From Wenyingzhuangia fucanilytica (GTDB lineage: Bacteria > Bacteroidota > Bacteroidia > Flavobacteriales > Flavobacteriaceae), in assembly GCF_001697185.1 (NCBI RefSeq), contig NZ_CP014224.1, forward strand, positions 2,108,001-2,172,000: a DNA stretch of 64,000 nt. The letters are read 5' to 3'. Within the stretch, counting starts at the first letter, position 1, and every line of letters begins with the position of its first letter. Shown one piece after another: positions 8,750 through 18,525 of the stretch. Both the position numbers and the translations under genes were made by a program. The notes beneath the pieces are model-generated. The model made no database searches and was not told the origin of the DNA. It saw nothing but the letters and a program-made list of their open reading frames with translations.

Positions 8750-9778
8750 TTATCCTGAAATATATTTACCAAAAGGAAGTTTGTTTACAAAGACAATAAC
8801 TCCTAATGAAATGATTAAACACAAAATAGACACTATTGGAATACTTAAAACTGGAGTTACAATAAACATGTCTATATTTAAATTAACTAGTAATTTTAAA
8901 ACCAAAGCATGAACCAAATAAATACCAAAACTATATTTACTTATTATACTCACAATATTATCTAAACCTTTAACACTAATCTTTTTATTTTTAAAAAACA
9001 AAAAGAAAGATGAAGAAGCAATAATTATATTTATAGATAAGTAATCATAAAAATATTCATAAAAAACTCCCTGACGAAGAGAAAAATAGTATGTTCCTAA
9101 TACAGTAATACCTACACTAGCCATAAATAAGAGTAAATATCTATACTTTCCTTTAAAATTTGTATTGAATAAGAAATGTCCTAAAACCATATAACCTAAA
9201 TAACCACTAAAATTTGTAATATCTATTTTGGGTAGATAAATAACGATACTTGGAATTCTATATAAAATAGAGAAAAACCATATACTTAAAAAATATACGA
9301 TATAAGTCGTTGAACTTTTTTTTATCCATTGTCTTAAAATCGGGACACTTAAATAAAACCCTAACAATATATACACAAAATGTAAATGGTATTCGCTTCC
9401 ATACAAAAAGGAGCGAGTGATTTTTTGTAAAAAAGCAATAAATTCAAACTCCCCTAACAAATATTTTTTATTATTAAAAGTAAAATATACTGTACTCCAA
9501 AATAATAATGGCGGTATAATTCTTATAGTTCTTTTTCTTAAAAAGTTCTTTAATTCATAGTCTTTATTTAATAATAAAGCCCCAGAGATCATAAAGAATA
9601 TAGGCACACAAAACCTTGATAAACTATCATAAAAATTTGCGATTAACCAATCTGGAGTATTTATATTTAAAGTCATTACCCCTATAGCAGAAACATGAAT
9701 TATAATAACTGCTAAAGTAGATACAACCCTTAAATAGTCTATCCAAATTTTATTATTTATTGATATATTTTTCTCCAT
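8750..9778 (-). CDS. Membrane-bound acyltransferase, acyltransferase 3 family
   Basis: A 342-residue integral membrane protein with about ten hydrophobic segments. The start, WIDYLRVVSTLAVIIIHVSA, has the conserved arginine and histidine of the acyltransferase 3 family (PF01757). CVPIFFMISGALLL matches the second family motif, and YSFGIYLVHALVL a late one. Such enzymes O-acetylate sugars of surface glycans using acetyl-CoA. The gene overlaps the upstream GT4 by 22 bases and lies 12 bases before the frameshifted GT2. Acetylation of a polymer residue, possibly the nonulosonic acid, is likely but the target is unknown. Confidence 0.88.
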   Translation of the reverse strand: MEKNISINNKIWIDYLRVVSTLAVIIIHVSAIGVMTLNINTPDWLIANFYDSLSRFCVPIFFMISGALLLNKDYELKNFLRKRTIRIIPPLLFWSTVYFTFNNKKYLLGEFEFIAFLQKITRSFLYGSEYHLHFVYILLGFYLSVPILRQWIKKSSTTYIVYFLSIWFFSILYRIPSIVIYLPKIDITNFSGYLGYMVLGHFLFNTNFKGKYRYLLLFMASVGITVLGTYYFSLRQGVFYEYFYDYLSINIIIASSSFFLFFKNKKISVKGLDNIVSIISKYSFGIYLVHALVLKLLVNLNIDMFIVTPVLSIPIVSILCLIISLGVIVFVNKLPFGKYISG

Positions 9779-10959
9779 TTATTTTTTATAATATCTTCAG
9801 AAAAATTCTCTTCTACAAATTTTCTTCCTTCTGAACCTAGCTCTAAAACTTGTTCTCTGTTCTCATAAAAAAAACAAACCTTTTTATACATTTCTTCAAC
9901 ATCATAAATGTTACATAAAAACCCCGTTTCATTATTTTTAAAAGTATATTTCACCCCTCCAGAATTAAAAGCAATTATTGGTAATCCACTAGCTTGTGCT
10001 TCTAAGCATACTAAACCTTGTGTTTCTTCCCTACTTTTATATGGAATGCTAGAAAAAAGAAATACATCATGTTCATTGTATATTTTTTTTAATTCTTGTT
10101 GTGTTTTAGCACCAACCATTTTAACATATGAATGAAGATTTTTTTTATCAATCAAATCCTCGTACTCTTTTTTTAATTCACCAGTTCCCACAATAGTTAA
10201 AAAAACATCTTGCTCATACTCCTTAACTTTAGACATCAATTCTATTAAAAATTTCTGTCCTTTTATAGGATGTAATCGACCTACATTTAGCAACTTTAAC
10301 GTCTTGTTGTCTTTTTCTTTAAATTGTCTTTTAAATTTATTTACATCTACAGCTACAGGAATTTCTCTTATAATCTTTTTAGGACAACCTATATTTATAA
10401 GTTGATTTGTTAAATATTTTGTATTGGTATTAATTACATCTGCAACTTTAAAAAGCAAATCATAATATCCTTTTTGTTGAATGTGACCTATAGGAAAAAA
10501 GGCATCGTGTCCATGAAAAGATACGATTAATTTAAATGAATAAAATTTCTTAAAAAAATCCATTGGATGTGCTTTTGTACCAAACTGCACATGTACAACA
10601 TCATTTTTTGTTACAATTTTATGATAGTAATACCATATATATAAATGGCTCAAACTAAATGATTTTGAATATTGATAAAATTTAATTATTTCTTTACTTC
10701 TAAAAAGATTAAACATCAATATTCTCAACCACTTTACCAACCTTATTATCTTAGATTTAGGAACACTATAATCTATTATATTAACCTCTAATGACTTTTG
10801 TTTAAATAATGAAGAAAAAAACTTAATATTATCCGACTTAAGCTTTCCTATTATTAAAGAAACCTCATATCCTAAATCAATAGCATACTGTATTTGATTT
10901 ACCACAAATGTTTCAGATACATTTGGAAACTCACCTATTTTAAAGCATATTTTTTTCAA
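9757..10959 (-). CDS. Family 4 glycosyltransferase
   Basis: A 400-residue GT-B glycosyltransferase. The N-terminal domain has EFPNVSETFVVNQIQYAIDL and HVQFGTKAHPMDF. The C-terminal domain has LLNVGRLHPIKGQKFLIELM and the E-x7-E-type motif in GLVCLEAQASGLPIIAFNSG. The final EEMYKKVCFFYENREQVLEL is the common end of GT4 proteins. It overlaps the upstream GT2 start by 4 bases. Retaining transfer from a nucleotide sugar is expected for the family; donor and linkage are unknown. Confidence 0.9.
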   Translation of the reverse strand: MKKICFKIGEFPNVSETFVVNQIQYAIDLGYEVSLIIGKLKSDNIKFFSSLFKQKSLEVNIIDYSVPKSKIIRLVKWLRILMFNLFRSKEIIKFYQYSKSFSLSHLYIWYYYHKIVTKNDVVHVQFGTKAHPMDFFKKFYSFKLIVSFHGHDAFFPIGHIQQKGYYDLLFKVADVINTNTKYLTNQLINIGCPKKIIREIPVAVDVNKFKRQFKEKDNKTLKLLNVGRLHPIKGQKFLIELMSKVKEYEQDVFLTIVGTGELKKEYEDLIDKKNLHSYVKMVGAKTQQELKKIYNEHDVFLFSSIPYKSREETQGLVCLEAQASGLPIIAFNSGGVKYTFKNNETGFLCNIYDVEEMYKKVCFFYENREQVLELGSEGRKFVEENFSEDIIKNKWRKIYQ

Positions 10960-11945
10960 GAAATCAGCTTTTTACGCAGTACATAAATTTTCTCTTTAAC
11001 AGGTAAAATTAGAAAAGCTTTTGCTCTCCATAATTTATCAATATTTTCTCTATTACCTACAAAGAAAATTTTATAGACGATACCTCTAGTAACTTTATCA
11101 AGCACATCTTTTAAATATAATTGGTCAAAAAGTTGAGTCTTTTTATTTTCCCTAAGTAAAATATTAATCCAATTAAAAAACAAATAAAATTCTTTAACTG
11201 TGATAAATTTATTAGAATACATCACTTTTTTTAGAAAAACATCTGTATATAATTCTGTATTATAATTAAGTTTTCTAAATAAACTTAGTTTAATTTTAAT
11301 ATCTCCTTCTTTCTGTATTTTATTATAAACTGATGAGACTTGATTACCATGAACTCTATAATAATATAAAACCTCTTGTATGTTATACATTTTACAGTCC
11401 CAGGCTGATCTTGCCCAAAAATCGTAATCCTCTACATGTTTTTTTGTTTCATCAAACTTAAACAGTGAATAAGCTTCTCGGTCTAACATTGTAGCTCCTA
11501 AACTCATAGGGCACCTCATTAATAATTCTGCCTGAATTTCTACATGCTGCTCTTTATGTTCAATTAATTTATTAGGCTCATTAATGATTTGTAACCAACT
11601 TCCACAAGCTTTTATTTCAGAATTTGATTCTAAAACTAATAATTGCTTTTCAAATCTGTCAAGCGCATTAATATCGTCACCATCTACCCTTGCTATATAT
11701 TTCCCCTTTGCTATTTTAAAACCTATGTTTAAACTATCTATTAGACCTTTATTCACTTCTTTCTCGTGAATTCTAATTCTCTCATCTTTGTATGCTCTAA
11801 CAATGTCAAGAGTTTTATCTGTAGAACAATCATCTATTACTAAAACCTCAAAATCTTGTATGGTTTGGTTTAATATAGAATCCATACATTCTTTGATGTA
11901 ATTCTCTACATTATAAACAGGTAAGACTACCGAAATTAATGCCAT
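10956..11945 (-). CDS. Family 2 glycosyltransferase
   Basis: A 329-residue GT2 enzyme. ISVVLPVYNVENYIKECMDS, VLVIDDCSTDKTLDIV and YIARVDGDDINALDRF form the nucleotide- and metal-binding core, and HVEDYDFWARSAW the acceptor-side ED motif. Family members with this opening often transfer hexoses or N-acetylhexosamines in O-antigen and capsule assembly. There is a 1-base gap to the upstream GT2 and a 4-base overlap with the downstream GT4. Confidence 0.9.
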   Translation of the reverse strand: MALISVVLPVYNVENYIKECMDSILNQTIQDFEVLVIDDCSTDKTLDIVRAYKDERIRIHEKEVNKGLIDSLNIGFKIAKGKYIARVDGDDINALDRFEKQLLVLESNSEIKACGSWLQIINEPNKLIEHKEQHVEIQAELLMRCPMSLGATMLDREAYSLFKFDETKKHVEDYDFWARSAWDCKMYNIQEVLYYYRVHGNQVSSVYNKIQKEGDIKIKLSLFRKLNYNTELYTDVFLKKVMYSNKFITVKEFYLFFNWINILLRENKKTQLFDQLYLKDVLDKVTRGIVYKIFFVGNRENIDKLWRAKAFLILPVKEKIYVLRKKLIS

Positions 11946-11946
11946 T

Positions 11947-12900
11947 CTATTTAATTTTCGTTAGTTTATAACCAACACCTGTTATAGGATATATAAGAGC
12001 CAAACTACATTTTATATAAAAACCAAAAGAACATTTTATTTTTAAAGAAGATTTTATGATCATTAGCCAAATTTTAACACTGTAAACTACTTGTTTTTCT
12101 CTTAAAGCATTTATATAATATTTTACAAGTTTACTCATTACAGAGTTTTTAGTTTCCTCATTAATCTCATTATTAAACTCACTAACTATTTTATGGTTTA
12201 CATAAGCATTTGACCATATTTTCTCTATACTATTGGTTGTAGAATTACTCATATTAGAATCATGTAATAACATATGTGTTGTAACTATATCATTTGAAGC
12301 ATAAGAGTATTTCTTTAACTTAAAGACGTTTAAATGAAATTCATAATCTTGTGCTTGATATAATTTTTCATTTAATTTTAATTTATTATTTAACAAGAAT
12401 TCTTTTTTCCAAAGCACACTTTGAAGTAACCAAAAACACTTAAAGTTGATAAAATCATCTATTATATTATTCGATATCAAAGTTTCAGAACGAATACCTC
12501 TGGAAATATTTTCGGGCATTTTAAATTGTTCGGTTTGGGTTACCGAAAAATCATAATCTCCAGATAATAAATCAATTAATTGTATTTCTACTTTTTGATT
12601 TAACATTAAATCATCTGAATCAAAAAACATTATATACTCCCCCTTACTCAACTCAAACCCATAATTCCTACACGCATTAGCTCCTTTAGGCCTTTCTTTT
12701 GGCCTGTGGTGATACTGTATACGACTATCTTTATCAGTATATTCTTTTAAAACCTCTATAGTATTATCTGTAGAACCATCATCTACCACAATACATTCCC
12801 AATTTAAATAGGTTTGTTTTATTACAGAATCCAACGTTTCTCCAATTAAATGAGCTCTATTATAGGTTGGAATGATGATAGAAACTAAAGGGTTATTCAT
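11947..12900 (-). CDS. Family 2 glycosyltransferase
   Basis: A 317-residue GT2 enzyme with VSIIIPTYNRAHLIGETLDS, CIVVDDGSTDNTIEVL and YIMFFDSDDLMLNQKVE. ANACRNYGFELSKGEY is the usual segment before the DxD site. The C-terminal 60 residues are basic and hydrophobic, ending in a possible membrane-associated helix (FYIKCSLALIYPITGVGYKL). Its start overlaps the upstream GT4 stop by 8 bases. Similarity at the N-terminus to the GT2 at 6953-7915 suggests duplication within the locus. Confidence 0.9.
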   Translation of the reverse strand: MNNPLVSIIIPTYNRAHLIGETLDSVIKQTYLNWECIVVDDGSTDNTIEVLKEYTDKDSRIQYHHRPKERPKGANACRNYGFELSKGEYIMFFDSDDLMLNQKVEIQLIDLLSGDYDFSVTQTEQFKMPENISRGIRSETLISNNIIDDFINFKCFWLLQSVLWKKEFLLNNKLKLNEKLYQAQDYEFHLNVFKLKKYSYASNDIVTTHMLLHDSNMSNSTTNSIEKIWSNAYVNHKIVSEFNNEINEETKNSVMSKLVKYYINALREKQVVYSVKIWLMIIKSSLKIKCSFGFYIKCSLALIYPITGVGYKLTKIK

Positions 12901-14014
12901 GCTTTATAATCGCTTTATTTATTAAATGATTAATCATACCTATATGTTTTTCTAAGGTATAATTTTGTTTTATAAAATCTCTAGAGAAACTTCCCATCTC
13001 TTCTGCCTCTTTTCGATTTTCTAATAAATAAATCATTTTTTTAGCCATATTCAAAACATCATGTTCTTCTACTAAAAAACCTGTTTTATTATTTATAATT
13101 ACATCTGAAATACCTCCATGTAACGTAGATACAACTGGTAAAGAAGCTGCCGAGGCTTCTAAAACAGCTACTGGTGTTCCTTCTGAATCTCCATTTAATG
13201 CCACCACTGAATGTTGTACAAAAGCAAATGCACCTGTAAAAAGATCCTTTATTTTTTCTGGACTCATTTTTCCTGGTAAAAAAACAGATTCTTCTAAACC
13301 TAAGTACTTTACTAAATTTACACAGGTATTATATAAACCACCTTCTCCAACTATAGTTAAGTTAGATTCTGGAAATTTTTTAAGCACCTCAGCAAAGGCT
13401 AATATGGTGTAATAAGGGGCTTTTTTATCTACAAATCTACCAATACCAATAAAGTTGGACGTTTTTCGACTAGGCTTTACTTCAAAAAAAGATGGATTGG
13501 GTCCACATGGAGAGACATATATTTTAGATTCTTTTCCTCCCAAAGCTATTAAAGTCTCTTTTATAGCATTTGAAACAGCTAATACACTATCTGAATAATT
13601 TAATAATTTTTTATAATTGCTTTGTTGCTTCTCTAGAATCTCTTTAATACTTGCATCAAAACCATGAAAAATAGGAATCAATGGTATCTTTAAATTTTTA
13701 CAGACATTCAATACAGCTGCTCCTGTTAAACCATATTCAGCAACTACAACTTGGATATTGTTACCTAAAAAAGAAGCTTTTAATGATTGTTCATGAATAG
13801 TCAACTCTGTTAAACCTGTTTTATTTAAAAATTTAAAATATTTTTTTTTCCATTTATTCCTAGTTATGGGATAACCTTTTTCACAACTATTAGGCAAATA
13901 TCCTCCATAATAAAACCAAACATTCCCTTTTAAATATTTTTTGTGCTGCTGAATAAACGTTTCGGAATATGCATTTTTACTTGGTGAAATAAGTGCAATA
14001 TTTATCTCTTTCAT
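12893..14014 (-). CDS. Family 4 glycosyltransferase
   Basis: A 373-residue GT-B glycosyltransferase. The N-terminal half shows IALISPSKNAYSETFIQQHK and IPIFHGFDASIKEI. The C-terminal half has FIGIGRFVDKKAPYYTILAF, LTIVGEGGLYNTCVNLVKYL and the E-x7-E region GTPVAVLEASAASLPVVST. Its opening resembles colanic-acid-type WcaL/AmsK transferases, which act on polysaccharide repeat units. A 4-base overlap links it to the double nucleotidyltransferase gene upstream. Confidence 0.9.
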   Translation of the reverse strand: MKEINIALISPSKNAYSETFIQQHKKYLKGNVWFYYGGYLPNSCEKGYPITRNKWKKKYFKFLNKTGLTELTIHEQSLKASFLGNNIQVVVAEYGLTGAAVLNVCKNLKIPLIPIFHGFDASIKEILEKQQSNYKKLLNYSDSVLAVSNAIKETLIALGGKESKIYVSPCGPNPSFFEVKPSRKTSNFIGIGRFVDKKAPYYTILAFAEVLKKFPESNLTIVGEGGLYNTCVNLVKYLGLEESVFLPGKMSPEKIKDLFTGAFAFVQHSVVALNGDSEGTPVAVLEASAASLPVVSTLHGGISDVIINNKTGFLVEEHDVLNMAKKMIYLLENRKEAEEMGSFSRDFIKQNYTLEKHIGMINHLINKAIIKHE

Positions 14015-15819
14015 GATATACCTTTTACAATTTTCAACAATACTGACTTCAACTTTCGTTTTATTTTTTTCTTTAGATTGTAGTTTACAAAATTATATGG
14101 AACAACCCATATATATGTGTTTATATAACCTCCAAACTTTTGGTGAAGTTTTAAATTTTTCCTTACAGTTTTAAGATATATTTTTGAATATTTATCATGT
14201 TTTTTATAAATATTGTATATTAAATTTGAAAAAACTTTATTCAGATAAACCACATTCCCCTTAACATATGTCTTATCTGTGGTTTTATATTGAACATCTG
14301 AAATTTTAAACTCCTTTTTTAATAATTGCTCTCCCTTATCTAGTTCATATAATAGCCTATTCAACTTTAAATAAACTCTCTGATAATCAGACTCTACCAA
14401 ATCTCTAGTTTTAATACCTTCTTTTAACACCATAACCCTAGTATTATGATTAATGACTAATTCTTCTGAAGCAATTCCTAATCTTTTTTCAATATTAAAA
14501 ACAGAAGTTTGTGCGTTTTTAAGAGACAATAATAATGTTCTAATATCATAATATTTTATATTACTTAATATTGAATTCATTGTCTGTATAATTAAATAAG
14601 ACCAAGCAATATTTAAAAAATTTTGATATCCTTTATCTAACTCTTTATTTATTTTTATTTCATAAGGATTATAGACAATGTTTAAATCATATATTGTATG
14701 TAAAAACTTAATATCATGTAACATAGATTTGCAAACATACAAAGGACTGTGAGTAAAAAGATAAGAAAGAGATTCGTCACTTCGTATAAAATCATCTATT
14801 GCCAAACATCCTTTTTTATATTCATGATCTTCAAAACAAATAAAAACATCTAAATCTGAAATTGAAGGATATTTTATACTTCCAAATTGTCCAACAATAA
14901 TTGCATTATATTCTATACTCAGTCTTTTAACCTCTTCAAAGGCATCCTCATACTCTTTAACTTGTTTATTTTTAAATTTAAGTTCGTCAATATAAAGAAG
15001 GGTTTCCTTAATAAAATCATCAATTAATTCATCATTTAAAACGACAGAACTTAAATTATGATAATTTAAAACTGGAGAGTTTAAAGACGCATATTCTCGC
15101 CATTTTTCTGCACTATCAAATTCTTGTAATTTCTTTGAAAATTCTAAAAAGCCAGAATTTTCAACTATTAACTTCCAATTCTCTCTACATTCTGTACTCC
15201 ATTGAATAAGTTTAAGTACTTCTTTTGAATATAGTGAATTAGCTTTTAAAATTGCAGTCCGTTTATCTAAATCACTTCCTTTTATCTGGAATACAAGTGG
15301 TGGTAATAACACTACAGAACCTACAAACCTTTTTAAATCATAAATATTTAGTAATCCCTCTTTATATTGTTGATAAAAAAATGTGATGTTTTTGCAAGTA
15401 CCTTTTATCCTTTCAACAGTTTTATTAATGCTATCTTGTTTATTAATAGAGGCTATTATTTGATTATTCCCTAAAACACATAGGGCTTCTTTCATAATAA
15501 AAAGAGGCATATATGAATTATCATACCTCCTCAACTGGCTTTTTTTAACTAACCAATGACCATGGTGTTGTAAAGGATCTTTCTTTTGAAAATTAAATGC
15601 TACTTCATCTAACTTAGATTTCACCAAGTCATAATAATCATCATCTATTATAATAAAATCATCTAAATCAGAGAAAGAAGTTCTTGAATTATCTGACCAA
15701 CTACCATGTACAAATACTTGTATTTTACTAGGGTTTAAAGTTAATAATGGAGCAAAAATTTCATTTAACTCTTTATTACTTCCATCATAAAGTAAACTAT
15801 TCACAGTGTATTTTTGCAT
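14011..15819 (-). CDS. Protein with two nucleotidyltransferase-like domains
   Basis: A 602-residue soluble protein. I see two copies of the minimal nucleotidyltransferase core (G-S, then D-x-D, then a hydrophobic strand). The first is VHGSW with DLDDFIII (G39-S40, D51 and D53). The second is GQFGS with DLDVFICFED (G313-S314, D322 and D324). Each is followed by helical sequence, and the C-terminal 70 residues are very basic. It sits between the ABC ATPase and the first glycosyltransferase with a 1-base gap and a 4-base overlap, so it belongs to the operon. Function is not known; transfer of a nucleotidyl or phosphoryl group to a glycan or precursor is one possibility. Confidence 0.65.
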   Translation of the reverse strand: MQKYTVNSLLYDGSNKELNEIFAPLLTLNPSKIQVFVHGSWSDNSRTSFSDLDDFIIIDDDYYDLVKSKLDEVAFNFQKKDPLQHHGHWLVKKSQLRRYDNSYMPLFIMKEALCVLGNNQIIASINKQDSINKTVERIKGTCKNITFFYQQYKEGLLNIYDLKRFVGSVVLLPPLVFQIKGSDLDKRTAILKANSLYSKEVLKLIQWSTECRENWKLIVENSGFLEFSKKLQEFDSAEKWREYASLNSPVLNYHNLSSVVLNDELIDDFIKETLLYIDELKFKNKQVKEYEDAFEEVKRLSIEYNAIIVGQFGSIKYPSISDLDVFICFEDHEYKKGCLAIDDFIRSDESLSYLFTHSPLYVCKSMLHDIKFLHTIYDLNIVYNPYEIKINKELDKGYQNFLNIAWSYLIIQTMNSILSNIKYYDIRTLLLSLKNAQTSVFNIEKRLGIASEELVINHNTRVMVLKEGIKTRDLVESDYQRVYLKLNRLLYELDKGEQLLKKEFKISDVQYKTTDKTYVKGNVVYLNKVFSNLIYNIYKKHDKYSKIYLKTVRKNLKLHQKFGGYINTYIWVVPYNFVNYNLKKKIKRKLKSVLLKIVKGIS

Positions 15820-15820
15820 A

Positions 15821-17104
15821 TTAAACTGTTTTCCAATTAGAGTTTACATTAACCAACCCCCATGCATTATTAAAAATAGTTTTCTTATCCTTACCATATG
15901 GCAATACCGTAAATTCGGCTGCTCTAATTACTTGATCATAGAAAAGCTTACCTTTTCTTATTGATATTGTTATACAGTACTCTCCTGGAGTAAGAGTAAA
16001 ATGATCAAATGACATCATAACTTTTTGCCTTTTATTAATCTTTGTAGAAAAATAAGTATCTGAATCTCCACTCAAACAACTAGCAATATAAATCTCATTC
16101 TTTGTTTCAAAGCGAACTCCTAAATTTAATCCATCCACACTTAATAAATGCCCATCAACTTCAAGTTCGATTGAAAACTTCTCTCCTAAAAAGAAACTTG
16201 AAGTATTTTCTCCAATCGAATTATAAAATTTAAGATCTGTAAATGACACTTCTTTTCCTAAATTATTTGCTCTCTTATGTGATGCTAAATCTACTTGAAT
16301 TTCATCTGTATTATTTAGCTCTTCATATTTTTTTACAATTGTATTAATATCTCCTTGACAGCTAACTTGACCATTCGCTAAAAGAATTCCTTTTGTACAT
16401 AGAGCTTTCACAGAAGCCATATTATGACTCACAAACAGTACCGTTCGTCCACCACTAGTAGAAATATCTTTCATTTTACCAATGGCTTTCTTTTGAAATT
16501 CAGCATCTCCAACAGCTAATACTTCGTCAACAATCAAAATATCAGGTTCCAAAAAAGCAGCTACAGCAAATGCCAAACGAACCGTCATTCCACTTGAGTA
16601 TCTTTTCACAGGAGTGTCTATATAACGTTCACAACCAGAAAAAGCGATAATCTCATCTATCTTAGACTGAATTTCTTTTTTAGTCATTCCTAAAATAGCT
16701 CCATTCAAAAAAATATTTTCTCGCCCAGTCATTTCTCCATTAAAACCGGTACCTACTTCTAATAATGACGCAATTTTCCCATTATATTTAATAGCTCCGG
16801 TAGTAGGTCCCGTTACTTTTGATAAAATTTTTAACAAAGTAGATTTCCCAGCTCCATTTCTACCAATAATCCCTATGACATCTCCTTTTTCAACCTCAAA
16901 ATTGATATCTTTTAATGCCCAAACATAATCTGAGTTCCCTTTTTGAGACCTATCGTTGGTTTCACCAATTTTTAAGAAAGGATCCTCTTTTCCACGCAAC
17001 TTATGGGTAAACCTTTTAAAGTCATCTACCAAACTTCCCGATCCTACATTACCTAATCGATATTGTTTAGATAAGTTTTCAACTTTTAAAATAATTTCTT
17101 TCAT
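15821..17104 (-). CDS. Polysaccharide ABC exporter, ATP-binding subunit (Wzt/TagH type)
   Basis: This 427-residue ATPase pairs with the permease 3 bases upstream. The nucleotide-binding domain (about 1-250) has Walker A GIIGRNGAGKSTLLKIL, signature YSSGMTVRLAFAVA, Walker B PDILIVDEVLAVGD and the switch histidine in LFVSHNMAS. An extra C-terminal domain (about 265-420) is of the Wzt C-terminal carbohydrate-binding beta-sandwich type, which in O-antigen exporters recognises the finished chain end. Its presence suggests export of a completed, probably end-modified, polymer across the inner membrane. Confidence 0.93.
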   Translation of the reverse strand: MKEIILKVENLSKQYRLGNVGSGSLVDDFKRFTHKLRGKEDPFLKIGETNDRSQKGNSDYVWALKDINFEVEKGDVIGIIGRNGAGKSTLLKILSKVTGPTTGAIKYNGKIASLLEVGTGFNGEMTGRENIFLNGAILGMTKKEIQSKIDEIIAFSGCERYIDTPVKRYSSGMTVRLAFAVAAFLEPDILIVDEVLAVGDAEFQKKAIGKMKDISTSGGRTVLFVSHNMASVKALCTKGILLANGQVSCQGDINTIVKKYEELNNTDEIQVDLASHKRANNLGKEVSFTDLKFYNSIGENTSSFFLGEKFSIELEVDGHLLSVDGLNLGVRFETKNEIYIASCLSGDSDTYFSTKINKRQKVMMSFDHFTLTPGEYCITISIRKGKLFYDQVIRAAEFTVLPYGKDKKTIFNNAWGLVNVNSNWKTV

Positions 17105-17107
17105 AAA

Positions 17108-17971
17108 CTATACAGTATCTATAAAGTTTTTCTCTGACCTATTAAAAACAATAACTCCTATAAAAAGAAGACTAAAAATTAAACCTATAGTAGTGATAAA
17201 TAATTTTATATCAAATTGATACCCATCTGTTGCAAACAACAAATATCTACTCATTTCTATAATACCTGCTAAAGGATTATACTCTACAATCCATGAATAT
17301 TCAGGCATTTTTTCTTTAAAAAAAGAAATAGGATACATCACTGCAGATAAATACATCAACAATTGCAATCCAAAATTTACTAGAATCCTCATATCTCTAT
17401 ATTTTGTTACCAAAGCAGAAATAATCAAACCTAACCCCAAACCTAATAGCCCCATCAAAATAATCATAAATGGAAATAATAATATGATTGCTTTTACATG
17501 AAGATTAGTACCTGTAAGTAGATAATATACATAAAAGGCAGAAAAAATAAAAAGCTGAATTCCAAACTTAAACAAGTTAGATGTTATTGATGTTAACGGG
17601 GCAATTAACCTTGGGAAATATACTTTTGAAAAAATTCCTGCATTAGAAGAAAATGAAGTAGAAGTAGAAATTAAACAGGATTTAAAATATCCCCAAACAA
17701 TAATCCCCGACATATTAAACAAAAATGATGGAGTATCTCCTGTAGATACATTAGCAACATTGTTAAAAATAAGTGTAAATACAACTGTTGTAAACAAAGG
17801 TTCTAATAAGTACCACAACGGCCCTAAAACAGTTTGTTTATACACTGTTACTATATCACGCTTCACAAAAAGAAATAACAAATCTCTATATCGCCAAACC
17901 TCTTTTAGATTTAAATCTAATAAGCCATTTTTTGGCGTAATTTCGTACAACCAATTTTGATTTTTATTCAA
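17108..17971 (-). CDS. Polysaccharide ABC exporter, permease subunit (Wzm type)
   Basis: A 287-residue ABC-2 type permease with six hydrophobic segments. The N-terminal region has DLNLKEVWRYRDLLFLFVKR followed by DIVTVYKQTVLGPLWYLLEP, the amphipathic entry typical of Wzm/KpsM-type exporters of lipid-linked glycans. It is followed directly by the matching ATPase. It begins 12 bases after aroQ, so the polymer operon may be read from the aroQ promoter. Confidence 0.92.
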   Translation of the reverse strand: MNKNQNWLYEITPKNGLLDLNLKEVWRYRDLLFLFVKRDIVTVYKQTVLGPLWYLLEPLFTTVVFTLIFNNVANVSTGDTPSFLFNMSGIIVWGYFKSCLISTSTSFSSNAGIFSKVYFPRLIAPLTSITSNLFKFGIQLFIFSAFYVYYLLTGTNLHVKAIILLFPFMIILMGLLGLGLGLIISALVTKYRDMRILVNFGLQLLMYLSAVMYPISFFKEKMPEYSWIVEYNPLAGIIEMSRYLLFATDGYQFDIKLFITTIGLIFSLLFIGVIVFNRSEKNFIDTV

Positions 17972-17983
17972 TGTCTTTATTTT

Positions 17984-18400
17984 TTACTTAATAAAACTCT
18001 CCACTCCTAACTCATAACTCTTTAAACCAAAACCTAAGATCACTCCTTTACAAACGGGAGACAAAAAAGATTTATGTCTAAAAGCTTCTCTTTTGTGTGT
18101 GTTAGAAATATGCACCTCTACCACCGGAGTGGTAACACCACTAATAGCATCTGCAATAGCAACCGAAGTATGTGTGTATGCCCCAGCATTCATTACAATT
18201 CCATCGTAAGAAAATCCAACTTCGTGAATTTTATCTACCAAAGCCCCTTCACTATTTGACTGAAAATACTCTAAAGAAATCTCTGAATATTTAACCTTTA
18301 ATTTCTCGAAATATTGCTCAAAAGTTTCTGAACCATAGATCTCCGGCTCTCTTTTTCCTAATAAATTTAAATTAGGACCGTTTAAGATTAAAATTTTCAT
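17984..18400 (-). CDS. aroQ: 3-dehydroquinate dehydratase, type II
   Basis: Type II dehydroquinase of the shikimate pathway, converting 3-dehydroquinate to 3-dehydroshikimate. I start it at ATG 18400 (MKILILNGPNLNLLGKREPE), the family's usual N-terminus, rather than at 18427 which adds nine unmatched residues. Other motifs are VMNAGAYTHTS and VEVHISNTHKREAFRHKSFL with the catalytic histidine region. At 138 residues it is standard length. It is divergent from xerD and 12 bases upstream of the exporter permease; it is a household gene at the head of the polysaccharide operon. Confidence 0.95.
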   Translation of the reverse strand: MKILILNGPNLNLLGKREPEIYGSETFEQYFEKLKVKYSEISLEYFQSNSEGALVDKIHEVGFSYDGIVMNAGAYTHTSVAIADAISGVTTPVVEVHISNTHKREAFRHKSFLSPVCKGVILGFGLKSYELGVESFIK

Positions 18401-18525
18401 CTTGATGGATTTTTGAATAATGTTCAAAAGTAAGAAAAAACCAAGGCAATACGGTAAACAAACTATAATATCACGTTAAAAATACTTATTCCACCTAAGT
18501 ATTTAATCCTTATTTTTACATTATA

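Noticed and set aside
14011-15819. Toxin-antitoxin or CBASS-type nucleotidyltransferase system
   Set aside because: There is no effector or small partner gene, and overlap with glycan genes on both sides ties it to the polysaccharide operon.
18401-18427. Nine extra N-terminal codons for aroQ
   Set aside because: The family starts at MKILILNGPNLNLLG; the extra residues match nothing.
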